Source: Phaffia rhodozyma
Taxonomy: Eukaryota; Basidiomycota; Tremellomycetes; Cystofilobasidiales; Mrakiaceae
Direction: 5' to 3'
Length of the DNA stretch: 64,000 nucleotides
NCBI GenBank assembly: GCA_014706385.1
Contig: JACGZH010000011.1
Span: 124,001 to 188,000, forward strand
The first letter of the stretch is position 1; each line of letters opens with the position of its first letter. Of the stretch, positions 11,790 to 24,300 are shown one piece after another. The position numbers and the translations under genes were made by a program. The notes beneath the pieces are model-generated. The model was given only the letters and a program-made list of their open reading frames with translations. It did not search any database and was not told the origin of the DNA.

Positions 11790-13451
11790 ATGTCTCCTAC
11801 CTATACTATCCAGGTATGTTCTGTGGTCTATGCATTCTATTCGAGAAGAATCAGTAGCCAGTTCCAGTTCAGATCTTTTGTGGAGATCCCCATCGCTGAT
11901 TCTCAATCCTAAATCCAACTGTCGCTTTTTTTCCCTCCACGGTCCCTTCCTTTCTACTCGCATTCTTAGGTTACCGGAATCAGTCCCGAGTCTACACAGA
12001 CCAAGCTTGACCAGTTCTTCTCGTTCTGTGGCCGGTGCGTTCACAGAATCTGGTGTGATTGCCCTGGGATTGATCGAATTTGGGATACTAATTCTATTAT
12101 CTTGTGCAAACCCTTTTTTCTTTTCTGGTGCTGTCCTACTTTCTCTTGGGGTTTCTCAATATTCGCTGCAGAATCTCTAATATTACTTTAACCCCTGGGC
12201 ATGACGGAACTCAGTCTGCTACCATTCAATTCGAAAAGGGTATGCTCTGTTCTTTCATTTCGTTCAAAAAAAAAAGAAAAAGACAAGATATTTTCCTTTC
12301 TAGTCTGCATACCTGCATCGCCTCCTTGAAGTTCACCTACTTACGCCTTTTATGACCTTTTCTTTTGTTAGAATCGGCCGCTAAGACTGCTCTTCTTTTG
12401 AACGAGGGAACTTTGGACGGAGCTCATCTGCACGTTTCCAGTGAGTCTTCCTTCTTTTCCTGTTCCCAAATAAAAGGTGGATCATTAAGACCGATTTATT
12501 ACTCTTTTTTGTGTAGGCGGATCTCTCTCCTCATCCTCTTCAGCCAGCGGGGATGATAACAACATCAGCCAGGAAGACAAGCCCAAGGTGCGTCGTTCCA
12601 TAGTTCTGTGTCAACCCCGAAAACGATCTGATTATATTATTTGATTTGAAATCAGGCTGGCATCATCGCCGAGTACCTTGCCCATGGTTACGTGCTCAGT
12701 GACCAGATTGTTGAGCGGGCTATCGAAGCCGGTTCGTTCAAACTTGCTGTTCTTGCCTTACAGGAACTTTGACGCTAAGATGCTGCGTTTGCGTTATATA
12801 GATAAGAAGCAGGGTATCTCCAACAGGTTCCTTTCCTTCATCAAGGATCTTGATTCCAAGGCCGGCGCTAAAGTTGTCGGACCCGAGCAGACCATGTAGG
12901 TTTAATCATGTTTGTTAAGTTCGCGTCGACCCAAATGACTAACCTTTGTTGTGTTCATGTCTTTCTCTTTCAGCTCTGCTAAAGCCCACGAGGTGATCGA
13001 CCCCATTGTCGCTCAGGTCATTGGTCGAACCAAGGAGGTTGACCAGCAGCGAGGAATCTCAACCAAGGCTGGAGACTACTATTCTAAGGCGCTCAGCACG
13101 CCTATCGGACAGAAAGTTTACCAGTTCTACACCGAGACATCTAAGCAGGTCGTCGATGTTCACACCGAGGCTCGACGAATTGCCGATGTATGTTTTCTTA
13201 CTTTTTCGGTATGTTATCTGACATACGAGAGAGAACAAGTCGCTAATCGCTCATCTTTTTGCCTACTGTCTCTTCTTTCCTTCTTTCCGTACCTGGTTGA
13301 AATTGGTCTCGTTATATTGGTTTAGGAAAAGAAGAACGCTACCACTGCCGCTCCTTCTGCTACGCCTGAGACTTCCTCTACCGAAGTCCCCTCGTCATCC
13401 ACGCTTCCTCCTGCCTTGGCCACCGCCGAGACTCCTGTTGGACCTCAGTAG
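11790..13451 (+). CDS. vip1: RRM-domain protein of the fungal Vip1 family
   Basis: Vip1-type proteins carry a single RNA-recognition motif; the fission yeast member gives the family its name and its molecular role is poorly defined. The start at 11790 gives MSPTYTIQ, then a spliced RRM: VTGISPESTQTKLDQFFSFCG (helix 1 and strand 1 region), ITLTPGHDGTQSATIQFEK, TALLLNEGTLDGAHLHVSS. A Ser-rich linker follows, then AGIIAEYLAHGYVLSDQIVE and a helical C-terminal half (GISNRFLSFIKDLD, VIGRTKEVDQQRGISTKAGD) ending in an Ala/Thr/Pro/Ser-rich tail and TAG at 13449-13451. There are about eight exons. The order RRM, linker, long amphipathic helices matches the family. The first RRM strand is split by an intron directly after codon 8. 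Confidence 0.85.
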
Positions 13452-14814
13452 CCTGATCCAATTGGGTATCACCAGGCTGTTTCGTTCATCTCTTGTGCCT
13501 CTTCATCTGTCTTTCTCGATTGTCTTCTAACGCCTCTGCTAGCCTAATGATGTTCTTCGTTTCTTGCACTTTGCTAGTACTTTAGATATCATCTTCTTTG
13601 TATCTTTTCTCTTCCCGCTCCATCTTTTTCTTCTATTATTTAGCTGTTTTACTTTCCCTTATGCCCTTTTCCTTTTCTTTTTTTCCTGGTGGCGAACGAT
13701 CCTCATGATCTTGTTGCCTGAGATGCCGATCAGCATGTCAAAGAAGAATAGTATCCAATTTTGATGGGACATGAATGATGGTGAAATGCCCGTTTGAGCA
13801 TCGATTCGCCTTTTGCTCAGTTTGCTAACCGTCGATACCATCTCGAGGCACCAACTGGAGGATAGATCTCCTAGCGTTGAGCATGTGTGTACTTTCAAAG
13901 TAACTTACTGATAAACTGCCCAAAGAGGTATCAAGAGAAACAGATGAAGGCATATGAGTACTGGATAAAGTCAGTAAAAGAGCCATCTAGCAAGATACTT
14001 GACAGAACTAGGCAGCTGAAAAGTTCGCCATCGCACGGGATTCTCCAGCTGTACCTCAAGAAGGGAGTAAGCCGTCAGAGTGAATATGTACCACAGCTGT
14101 AAACGTTACAAATGTACATTGATAAAAGCAAAAAGAGAGACCAGGTGTGACGGGAGAGAACTACCGACGGCCGATCAACCCAATGATCATTCATTACCAG
14201 TCAAGGAGTATCTAGCTGCAATAGCTTGCTGGGCACGTCAGATCTAGTTAAGAACAGAACAGGGACGAAGGCAGTCCTGTACATAACAGGAAGAAAACGA
14301 TGTGAACTGAATGAACATAACGTTGTCTGGCTTGTAACTGTCTTATCGGCCGGCAAGTGGTTACAGCATGCGTCATCAGAGTAACCATCTTTAAGACCAG
14401 CCATATGCTCTTCTACCTCATGTCCCTCATGGGAAACAGGGATAAGAAGGTAGCAGCATTCCATCAATCTTTTTTGTTTGCACATTCATTGCCTTTACCA
14501 ACTGGGTAGAGATCTTTCTCTCCCTCCTGCTGTCTCTCAACACTTAGAATACGCATACAGTCCTCCAAGAGGATTCCTCCCTGTGACCTCCAATGCCCAT
14601 ATTTCCGATGTCCGATCATAGTACAAAGCCCATCAAGCCTAATCGCGTTTCTCCGAACTCGATGCCAGTTGATTGTGAGAAACCAAGCCACCCCCTCTTC
14701 TGGCTTGTTCTTGCTTCATCCTCTCTTGTCGTCGAGTTGGATACCGAATGATCTGACAAAATAACATTTCGCTCTGTTTCTTTCTTCACAGTATCCGTTG
14801 AAGGAACTCAACGA
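13452..14814. other. Intergenic 1.36 kb between Vip1-family gene and transporter
   Basis: A T-rich stretch (13540-13700) follows the Vip1-family stop and fits its 3' untranslated region. The remainder has only short open frames on both strands, without convincing splice structure. The last few hundred bases should include the promoter of the transporter starting at 14815. Confidence 0.5.
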
Positions 14815-17800
14815 ATGGGAGAGAGCTCCCATCCTCAGTTGTACCATGCTGCCGTCACGGTCGAGTCGCTCGATGCCGAAGGCCTTGGGACGATCGATCC
14901 GGAGACCTCCGAAGAATTGGTAACCACACTCTCTCTCTGTGAACATCGAGATCGATCCAGATCCCTCTCGGGTGCTTGTTAGTTCGCACGATGCTCATCA
15001 ATTATGTGTGTCTTGACTTGATGCCTTCATGATCACACAGCTCTACACATTTGATCCAACCCATGATCACACTCATGGGAAATCGGTGCTACCCAAAGCT
15101 GCTGCCATTCTCCCGAGGACTGATGAGGTGCCTGCGCTAACTATGCCAAACCGAGATGAATCAGTAGCTTATGCAAAAAGTCGAGAAGACAGTCGACTTG
15201 GGAAACGGTGGTGGAAACGACCTAGTCCTTACTGGTTTGTATACTTTTTCTTCTTCTAAATATATTGTAACAGGACGCCAGGTCAATTTGGAACAAGAAA
15301 GATGTATAGTGGATCTGACATTGGCCTAATTGATTTATTATCAGGCTGCTCGTCATTCAACTTGGAAGTGCCTTATCTATGGGTATGGGCATAGCGCCCA
15401 AGACAGAGATCTTCAATCATCTCGCTTGGTGAGTTTGTGACTCTATATTCTTTAGATATATACTCCTGGAATGGCTTAGAGACAAGTTTCTGAACACACG
15501 TTCCTCTCCTGCCTTGCTTCTGCACAGCATCGTCCACTATCCATACGCCTCAGACTTTCCAACCACCCCACCTGTTCAATCCAACCCTGTGATTCCGAGT
15601 CCACCGATGCCTTCTCCCTCCCAACCAGATGAAGTTGTCTCCTCGTCTTTTGACCAGACTAGCTTCGCTCTCACACGTATCTCCATACGAGGTCTGTTTG
15701 ACTTTAGCATCGATCCAAAGGAAAACACCAAAGGTGGATTAGGATCGGAGGGTCAACCCGAACGGTCGGTTGATCCTTTGTTATGTAGAAAAAGCCCGGT
15801 CGTCCAGGCGTAAGTTCCTCTCTTCTGTTTCGATATTGTCTCTTCCTCATGCTGAATCTTGGTTTGTTCTGTAATTCATATAGTGCCGCTGCGAAATTTA
15901 CTACTTGTGCGTTGACTTGCCTAGAATTAAAACTCAACTTACCTGTACAACATTAAGATAGATCATCTTCTCTGCGCCTTTTCTTTTCTTTTCAAGCCAT
16001 GAGCATCTTCCAAGGTGTATTGGCTGCTCTTACTACAGGGTGGTGGGGTAGATTGTCTGACAAATGGGGAAGAACTCGAATCCTTTCGATTGCGATGGTA
16101 GGGATTATTTTCAAGTGGGTCATTTTTTGATGTTTGTCCTTTGTTCCGAAAATACAATGGATTCACTGACTCCGAATACGACCTTGCTACAGTGATATTG
16201 TGTTTATCGTGACGGCTAGGTATCCTACATCCGTTCCGGGTGGCTATCGATTCTTGTTCATTGTGAGCACATGCTTGGCTTCGTGATTTGATTGATCCTT
16301 ACAAAAATAAACTTACTCTCATCTCTATCGCTTTCAAACTCAAGGGTCCTATCTTTGACGGTCTTCTCGGAGGAATGCCCACGCTGTCTGCGACGAATCA
16401 AGCCTATGTTGCTGACTGTACTCCCGATGGAACCCGAGCTCAAATCTTCTCCCGTTTAGTAGGCGTGATGATGGTCGGGTTTGCTCTTGGTCCGATTGTC
16501 GGCGCTGCCATCATCCGCTACTCTTCAGACGTTCTTTCGGTGTTCTACGTCGCTTGTGCGCTCCACATCTTCACTCTCTTCATCGTTTTGTTCATCCTTC
16601 CGGAATCGCTGTCTACCGGAGCGAAAGATTCACTGGCCAAGATGGCTCGGGTTCGAGAACATGAAATTCAAAACCAGGAAGAACTCGAACGTAGATGGGA
16701 GGAGGAAGAAGAAGAGGATGATGTTCTCGCAGGGAACAGCGGATGGAGTCGATTGAGCGGTGTTGTTCAAACTCGGGCGGCTAAACGGTCAAGAGGAGTA
16801 ATTCGGCGATTAGTCAAACGAGTGTTTGGTTTCCTAAGTCCATTGGCAATCTTTTTACCTGTAGTGGATGAGAATGATCCAAAGGGGAGGAAGAACTGGA
16901 ATTTGACATTTGTGGCGATGGGTCTCTCATTTTTGATGTTTATGATGGTTTGTCCTTTCCTTCTTCATCTTGTTTGAGTGATTGAGCAGACGATCAGTTA
17001 TTGAGATGATGGACCTACTTTATTTAATCCCCGTTTACAGGGCGTTCTGAGTGTCAAGTTCCAGTACACCCAGCTTATGTTTGGATGGGGACCAGCCGAA
17101 CTTAGTCCACTCTTAACTGTCATAGGCTCCTTGAGAGGGGCCAACTTGTTGATTTTCCTTCCTCGTAAGTGGTTGCATTTTAATATATCAATCAATTCGG
17201 TTTTGATCAGAAAGCGACGCCTTAAATAATTCTCCCTTGATTAATCGCTACTCTACGATTAGTGACTGTCCGATATTTCAAACCAAAACATAACGGAAAG
17301 CGTCCGGAACAATTTTCACTGTCTGATAAGATCTCAGACTCTCGCTTCGATCTAAAACTCATCCAAGTCTCTCTCATGCTCGACATCATCGCCTATTTTG
17401 GTATCATCCTGTTCTCTGGCCCAAGATTCTTTATCGCATCCACCATGTTGTCTACTCTAGGCGGGGGCGCTGGACCCGCCCTTAACTCTCTCGCTCTTTC
17501 CTTGCTCCCTAGCTCTCGGATCGCAGGTAGGTTGTTTGGAGCGACAAGTGTATTGTCGGCTATAGTGAGCACCGTAGCAGCACCTTTGCTGTTTGGAATC
17601 ACGTATGCATATACTACTAGAGTCTTCCCCAAAGCCATCTTTGTCCTCTCCGCCACTACCCTTTCACTTGCGCTCTTTTGTACGTTTTGTGGATTATTTT
17701 CCAGTCTTGGTTGGTCTTATAAACTGTGCTTACGGAGCAACGTTATGTTTGTTTTTAAGCTCTCTCTATGATTCGGCTAGACAGACCATTACCTCCTCTA

Positions 17801-17914
17801 GAGGATGCTCCAACTGAGCCTCTCTTGGCAGAACCGCGCGAAGAAGAGCGAGGTCGACCAAGGACGCCAAAGTCTGTTAACGGTAGAAGCGATATTAGTC
17901 TGAGCACGCAGTGA
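14815..17914 (+). CDS. Major facilitator superfamily transporter, orphan fungal type
   Basis: This is a multi-pass transporter with about ten short introns, starting MGESSHPQLYH at 14815 and ending ISLSTQ-stop at 17912-17914. The first transmembrane helix follows a basic stretch (RWWKRPSPYW, about 15210). The MFS loop 2-3 signature is present as GRLSDKWGRTRIL (about 16050-16085). Further helices include LFIGPIFDGLLGGMPTLSA, LVGVMMVGFALGPIVGAAII and VFYVACALHIFTLFIVLFIL. A hydrophilic central loop with an acidic stretch (EEEEEDD, about 16700-16730) separates the two halves. The tail is acidic and Pro-rich (DAPTEPLLAEPREEE). An unusually long Ser/Pro-rich segment sits between helices 1 and 2 (about 15540-15810). 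It resembles the tetracycline-type or YCR023C-like group. Substrate is unknown. The junction before the final exon (about 17680-17785) is uncertain. Confidence 0.85.
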
Positions 17915-18390
17915 CCAGTCAGGTAGTTGTCGTTTCCTTTCTTGAAGCTGTAATCGGAAATGTTCTGTCTTTGAGGTTTTTTTTGTACATAGTTTACGTT
18001 TCTCTTCAATTCATCAACGGGTTGTCTCTGAGTTGTATTAATTACACTTATGTCTGGTTCATTTACGTTAACGATTTTCTCACCTTATCTATCCTTTATC
18101 CTTTTATCTGACTAATTCACATCAATGTACTTTTTCTTTGTTCTGAACTTCTTCTCGCTCCCTGATATATGTCATGCTGTTTGTTTCTGATATCTAACGG
18201 TTTCAAGACTTAAAGATCTCGCTCTGTCATGGTTCATTGTTGATATTCACTGGGAATTGGCGACCGGCGGCGTTACGCGAAACCTTCGATCACACAAGCT
18301 CTCCCTGTTTGGCCCTATCTGATCTCTAACCATCTACATTCTCATCAACTCAATCAGTCCAGATCGCCTATCGCCCAGATAGGAACAAAG
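17915..18390. other. Intergenic between transporter and IML1
   Basis: The first part (to about 18150) is T-rich, as expected for a 3' untranslated region. The rest should be the IML1 promoter and leader. No open frame with supporting features was seen. Confidence 0.5.
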
Positions 18391-21300
18391 ATGTCTTCGG
18401 CGGCTTCATCCCTGTCAAGGTCAAAGATAGCGAGAAGATCGACTTCTTCGTATGTGAAACCGGCAGTGACGATGCATGAACCTATTGTTAGTTTGACTCC
18501 TTTTTGATCTCACTTCCAAACTTGGTCGAGCACCTTCTCCCTTTTGTTTCGCTCAAGATTCAACGGAAGCTAGATCTATGTGAACCCAGAGCCTTTGGAT
18601 ATAATTTTGCTTATTGAGTCTGTTTTCTGTGAGTAATCACAGGTCCAACTGAGTTTTTGGCTACATGATGATAAAGATTGGCCACACCGAGTCGTGCTGA
18701 ACCCGAAGAGTTTCCCTATGGCTAAGCATGGGGATGTCATCAAAGTAACGTTCATCGAAAAAGAACATACCGGCATACGAACCGATGATGAGGATAGTGG
18801 GAGTGCTCCTCATGGTGTATCCGGTTCTGGTCTAGGATCTGGGTCCGGAGCTGGACAAGGAAGGAAAGCAGAAGATTTCTTATTCAAGTTCGACGCAGAA
18901 GCATTCGATACGTTGAAGAACAAGGGTGTACAGAATTTGAATGTACGTCGTGACCACACTCGATGGTGTCTTCTGTCAATCTTTGTATCTGTGTTCAAAA
19001 ACTCAAGTGAAAAAGCTGATTAGATCTTCCTTGTGGCTTTCAGATCTCGATACATAAGACACCTTGTCAGATTTTTGGACTGAATCCAAATAGCGGGACT
19101 ATCAGACTAGAGATCGTAAGAACTTCAACTCTGCTCCTTCGTCTATATACGCTATCTCTGACGTTTGTTCAAACCTCTCCCCGTATTTTTTAACTGCTTA
19201 GGTTGACCCAGCAACCAGAACTGCAGATTATGTGCGTCCTTTTCAAAACCAGTTGTGTGATCGAGAGGTTGCTCAGAGCTGAATAGTCGGATTTCTATTT
19301 TGATCAGGTCGAGATCCTATTCAAGGATCAATACATTGGAAGATCCGACATGTGGCGTGTAGGAGTGAGCTTGGAAGATTCATGTATTCACGTAGGACAG
19401 AAGGTTTGTGTCCTACTTGAGAGAATACAACGTCACATGTTTCCCGACGATAACAATCGCTGACATTGAAGGTTGATGTCTGTGTTTTCAGATCTCATTT
19501 ATGGGCTGCATCAAGGCCGAGATCAAAAACATCTATATCAATCAGCGCAAGGTCAGGAAATAGACTTATCATATCCAGCTTGAAACATTGAGACGTATTG
19601 CTCATATGACTATAACTCTTTACGTTTTCATCGAAAGATTTCATCAAGCTTCATGTCCGCCCGAACGAAGAGTGAGTGCCAAATCATTTAGACTCAAGAC
19701 AAGACAACTGTTAATCACTCGAGTTACTGTGGACAGCAATATACAGGTCAGCTTCAGCTCGATGTGTACTATTCTTACAGTTGTGTAAGGAGATGTACGA
19801 ATTTGATGAGGATGGAGAAAGATATTATGAGAAGATCATGGTTCGTCTCTTAATCTTCTGGTTCCATCGAGTTTCCTTGAAGTGATGATTCGCGCATATC
19901 AGGTCGTTCTGTCTGACGAGTACTCCTCATTTTTATATCATCTTTGATCTGTCCTTCCAACCAATACACGGTTTGATCAGCATGGGTTTCTTCCGGAACT
20001 ATTCGCTCGATGGCAAGCATTAAAAACCAACCACGTAGTCAGCATCATTCTTTTCTCCAGGGTCTACTATGACTCTGACGAGTGAGTTCTCCCTAGACCT
20101 CTATTGTGTAACTATCCTCAAACTACTTCAAACCCGGGTTTCTTACCAGATAGACATCTTTGTCTGTAGGAAAGAGCTTATCGATGCACCCATAGGATAC
20201 GATCCGGACTCTGGATGGTACAAAGACTTTGTACGTCCCTTCTGCCTGCTTCCTTCATATCAATCTTGCTTTCTTAGATTATGAGTTCGATGTTCAATGC
20301 ATTTCTTCGGCATTCATGAAAACAGTACAAAGTCTGTGTGGACATCGAATCCAATCTGAACACTCGAGCAGTGATTACCCAGCTCAAGACGGAGCTTGCA
20401 AGTTTCCAAAAAGAAGTCTTGCTAGATCATCATCATAAGGAGGGGCAGAAAGCGTTGATTTTGGGTAGTCTGTCTTATGTACGCATACCATCATCTCCAC
20501 ATCTTGCCGCGAGTATAAGCGAACAGGAAGTAGGTTAGACAGGGAACGAACAGGCTTACTGGATGATATCGTGTCATCTCGTTCTCTCATTTGGAACCTC
20601 CAACAGGCTTTCCAGGGAAATGTATTAGAAGCTTTGAATTTGGCCTTAAATCCATATGATAGGCATCGAGTCGATCGTGATCTAACTCGAACGTGAGCCA
20701 CGACTTGGATTTTCGCATGACTTTTTTCTTCTTTCTTCTGACTAGAGACAATGTTCGTTTCGATGTCTCAATCTTCAGAGGCTTGGCCATAATGATCATA
20801 ACTCCAGGTAAGCGCTTGTCTTTCTGGCGGTTTTGATATACATATGCAAGTTCTCTTATCAGGTTTTTCACAAATGTAGGAACTGGATACTTCAAGGTCG
20901 ACAAAGAGTCAGTTTGGAGCTTATCTATCTATCAACGTTCTAGAACTCAAGACTGATTGCCCTAATAATTATGCAACTTAAGTTTGCTCCGACTGACTTC
21001 CGATAGATGCAACGATCATGGATTGGGTATTGAGCTTAGTATGTCTCTGATTCTTACATGGACTAGTATATGTTTTATCATCTGTTAATCATCTTCATTC
21101 TTGTCTTTAGTCTGCCTCAACAAGATGCCTCTGCATAGCGTTCCTCTATTCAGTTTCAAAACCGCAAGTGCCAAGGATCCGACAGAAGAGTTCAGAAGTG
21201 CATTAGGTAGCTGGTGGGATCCTACAGGAACAATCAAGCCACCTGTGGGCATGAGAGATCCTTTGTTCTCAGATGGACCGGCCACTGGAGGAGTCGAGCA

Positions 21301-24300
21301 CGTACAATTTTACCACTCAGTTCACTTCTGGATTTATGCCTGCTATTGGAGCAAAAGTAGTGACAAGGTTAGCCGAGTTCCATGATGTCTCATCGGATTC
21401 AATATCACATAACCAAGACTCTGACACTTGAGTTTGTTATGCCGTCCTTTGAGCGAACAGCTTTATCGACCAGACTCGTTTATACCTCGAGTCAAGATGG
21501 CTCAAGTTCAGAATTTGGGTGTGTTGAATCATGGTGCGTGTTTGCTGTTTCCATTGTAGATTTGTTCTGTCAATAACATCTGTGATTTTCTGGATCGGTC
21601 ATTCAGATCTCACTCCTATTGTGCTTCCCTTCTTGGACGATGAACTGCATCTCAACGACTCTCATGTCTCAAATACATCCAGTGTTTCGGATGACCGGGT
21701 CAAGCAACAGCAGTTTGACGAGAACATCTTTGGGGATTCGAAACGCCGGATCCCGAATAGGCCTGCTAATAGAAGTCATCATTCAGCGTCCAGCCGTCTA
21801 CAATATCATCGTTCTGCATCGGTACATAGTTATCCAAACCAAGAAATCCCTGATGAATTTTCTCATCGATCTGCCTCGCCTCAATCCTCCATGTTCGGTT
21901 TTGGGGGTTCATCCTTCAAATCCCAGTCCCTTTTGCAGAACGCCTTCAGTCATGAACGTGCCAGACTTCTTTCAGCAAATGGTCTTCCTTCTGCCAATCC
22001 TCTGTCTCACAATCTCCGTCCTTCGAGAAACCAACGAGATCTTTCTCCTAGCCCGAGATCAGAGGATCCTCCGGCTTTACCAACTTTTGCCAAGCGACAG
22101 CTTCCTGCCCAGAACACATCGGCGTTATCTGCTTCGCTCGTACCTCCTAATCCGATCCCTTCACGAATGACAAATACATCCAGAACGTCATCATCAGGAT
22201 CGGTGGCCTCAGCGGTAACCGTCAAACCTCAATTCAAAGACACCGCTAAAGACCTGTTGAAGCAGTTGTCAAAAGACGAAGACGAAACTCATGAACCTGG
22301 ACCAGCTGTGGAAGCACCAGTGGTGACGAAAAAACCATCAAAGCCGAATTTTGTCTCAATGATCGGTTCTCGCTTCTTCTATCCATTTGTCTCTTCTACC
22401 CCTTCTACACCTGCCTCAAAAGCCCCTGCTTCGTCGTCTGTATCAAGTACTACACCATCAGCGTCTCGTCCAGCCTCACCTGCTCCTTCATCCACATCTC
22501 ATCGGTCGTCTTCAAAACCGAGCACCGTACCAGTAGTCGACACTAAACCAATGTCTTCCTTATCTAAGCAGACCAAAGGGATCAAGCCAATTCCTTCGAC
22601 GCCGGAGGTCAATCGATCCGAGTCAAACCCAATGATTGTCATTCCACAAGCAATTCCTCGCGCAACGCCCTCCAATTCGGTCCATCCCACTCCTCGAAAT
22701 TCCTATAATGCACGAATGATGGAGGCGCCTGCTCACTGTGCTCATGGTAGTAACGCTAATTTTGATCAACCACAAAGACAAAATACGACGCGCTCCACTC
22801 TTCGGCCGTCAGCCAGTAGTAAGCCAAATGGATCTGTTGTCAAACACTGGATTACATTGGATGAGAACAGAAGATGGCAGCATGTCGTACCAGGAGGAGT
22901 CTATACCCATCAAATCAAATGGAAATCGATGGTTGTGGTAAGCACATAGCTTCATGTCAATATCTACCCATGACTCTGAGAAGATATCTAAGTCATAAGG
23001 TCTTTCTCTTGGATCATCATCACAGCCGGCCTGTTTGCCCATTACAGCCACAGACCTACCAAGCGATGAATTTTTAGAGGAGAATTTTGTTGAGTACTCT
23101 GCAAATGTGCGCGTTTTTTTCTCCTTTTTTCTCGACTGCTCTCAAAATTTAGCAGGTAGACATGACTGATTGACTTTGCTTTTTCTACAGTACCCGATGG
23201 AGTACAAAGATGAAAGTCCTTTCATCAAGCCCAAGGATGGGAAGATCACGATGGAGATGGTTGTGAGAGAGATGGCAATGCAGCGGTGAGCTCCACTTGT
23301 GTGAAACGCTATGTGGTTGTCAATCGACCCAACTGAGATATCTAGTTCCTTATCACAGTCTCGCACAAGGGTTTCAAGCTGTGGTAGCATCTTCTGATTC
23401 CGTTCCTGAAATTCCTCTGCCAGAGCCAAGTTTGATCAGGGATGACAGACACGTCCATCGAAAACATAGGACTGATATTCTCCAAACTGAAACCATCCGT
23501 AAAAATCGCACGACTATCCCTCTTCCTGGAGGAGCGTCTGAAGCTCTTCGATCAAAGACATCTATTTTCCTTTCCTGGTCCAACACCATCCATAGGTTGG
23601 ATATGAATGAAGAATCTCAATCCATCACAGTTCGTCGGTACGTGTTTTTCTGTTACGTTCGCATTCCGATGAGTAATATGGTAATTAATCGTGGTGGATA
23701 CTCAATGGACAAACCATACGTCGACATCAGATATACCCGAAAACCCACGTACTCCATAGCACCCAAAGAATATGAGGCTATGGTATGGACGCAGGGGTCG
23801 TCGGGCTTCCAGAAAGTCCAGGCGTCATTCCACTATCCAGTATGTCATTCTCGATGTATAGATTTGATCACACCTTCCTAAAAATTGATCGTTGACGTGT
23901 TCGACCTATAGGCAGCAAGACTAGCTTCGTTCAATTGGAGTAAACTGGATGAGAACATCATAGGAAACGCGATTGGACCCGCTGATATAATTCATGGTAT
24001 CACGTTATGGCGAACGCGTTATATCCTCATCCCTTCCGAGAACCGACCTAGCCCTATTGTGCTCACTGGGACCAACTCACTTGGAGAAACGTTGAGCTTA
24101 GATGAGGTATGTTCAAAATCATCTTGATGGGCATTATATACCAACTGATCACTTTGTACAAACTTCTCTTGGATGGCAGATTTATGTTGAGGGGGCTCAA
24201 CAGCTTGTCGCTTTGTTCGCAAAAGCTCGATGGCACCCTAGTGATGAAAACCCTGAAAACTTTAAGACCATCGAACTTCTTCAAACAACGCTAGATCCCT

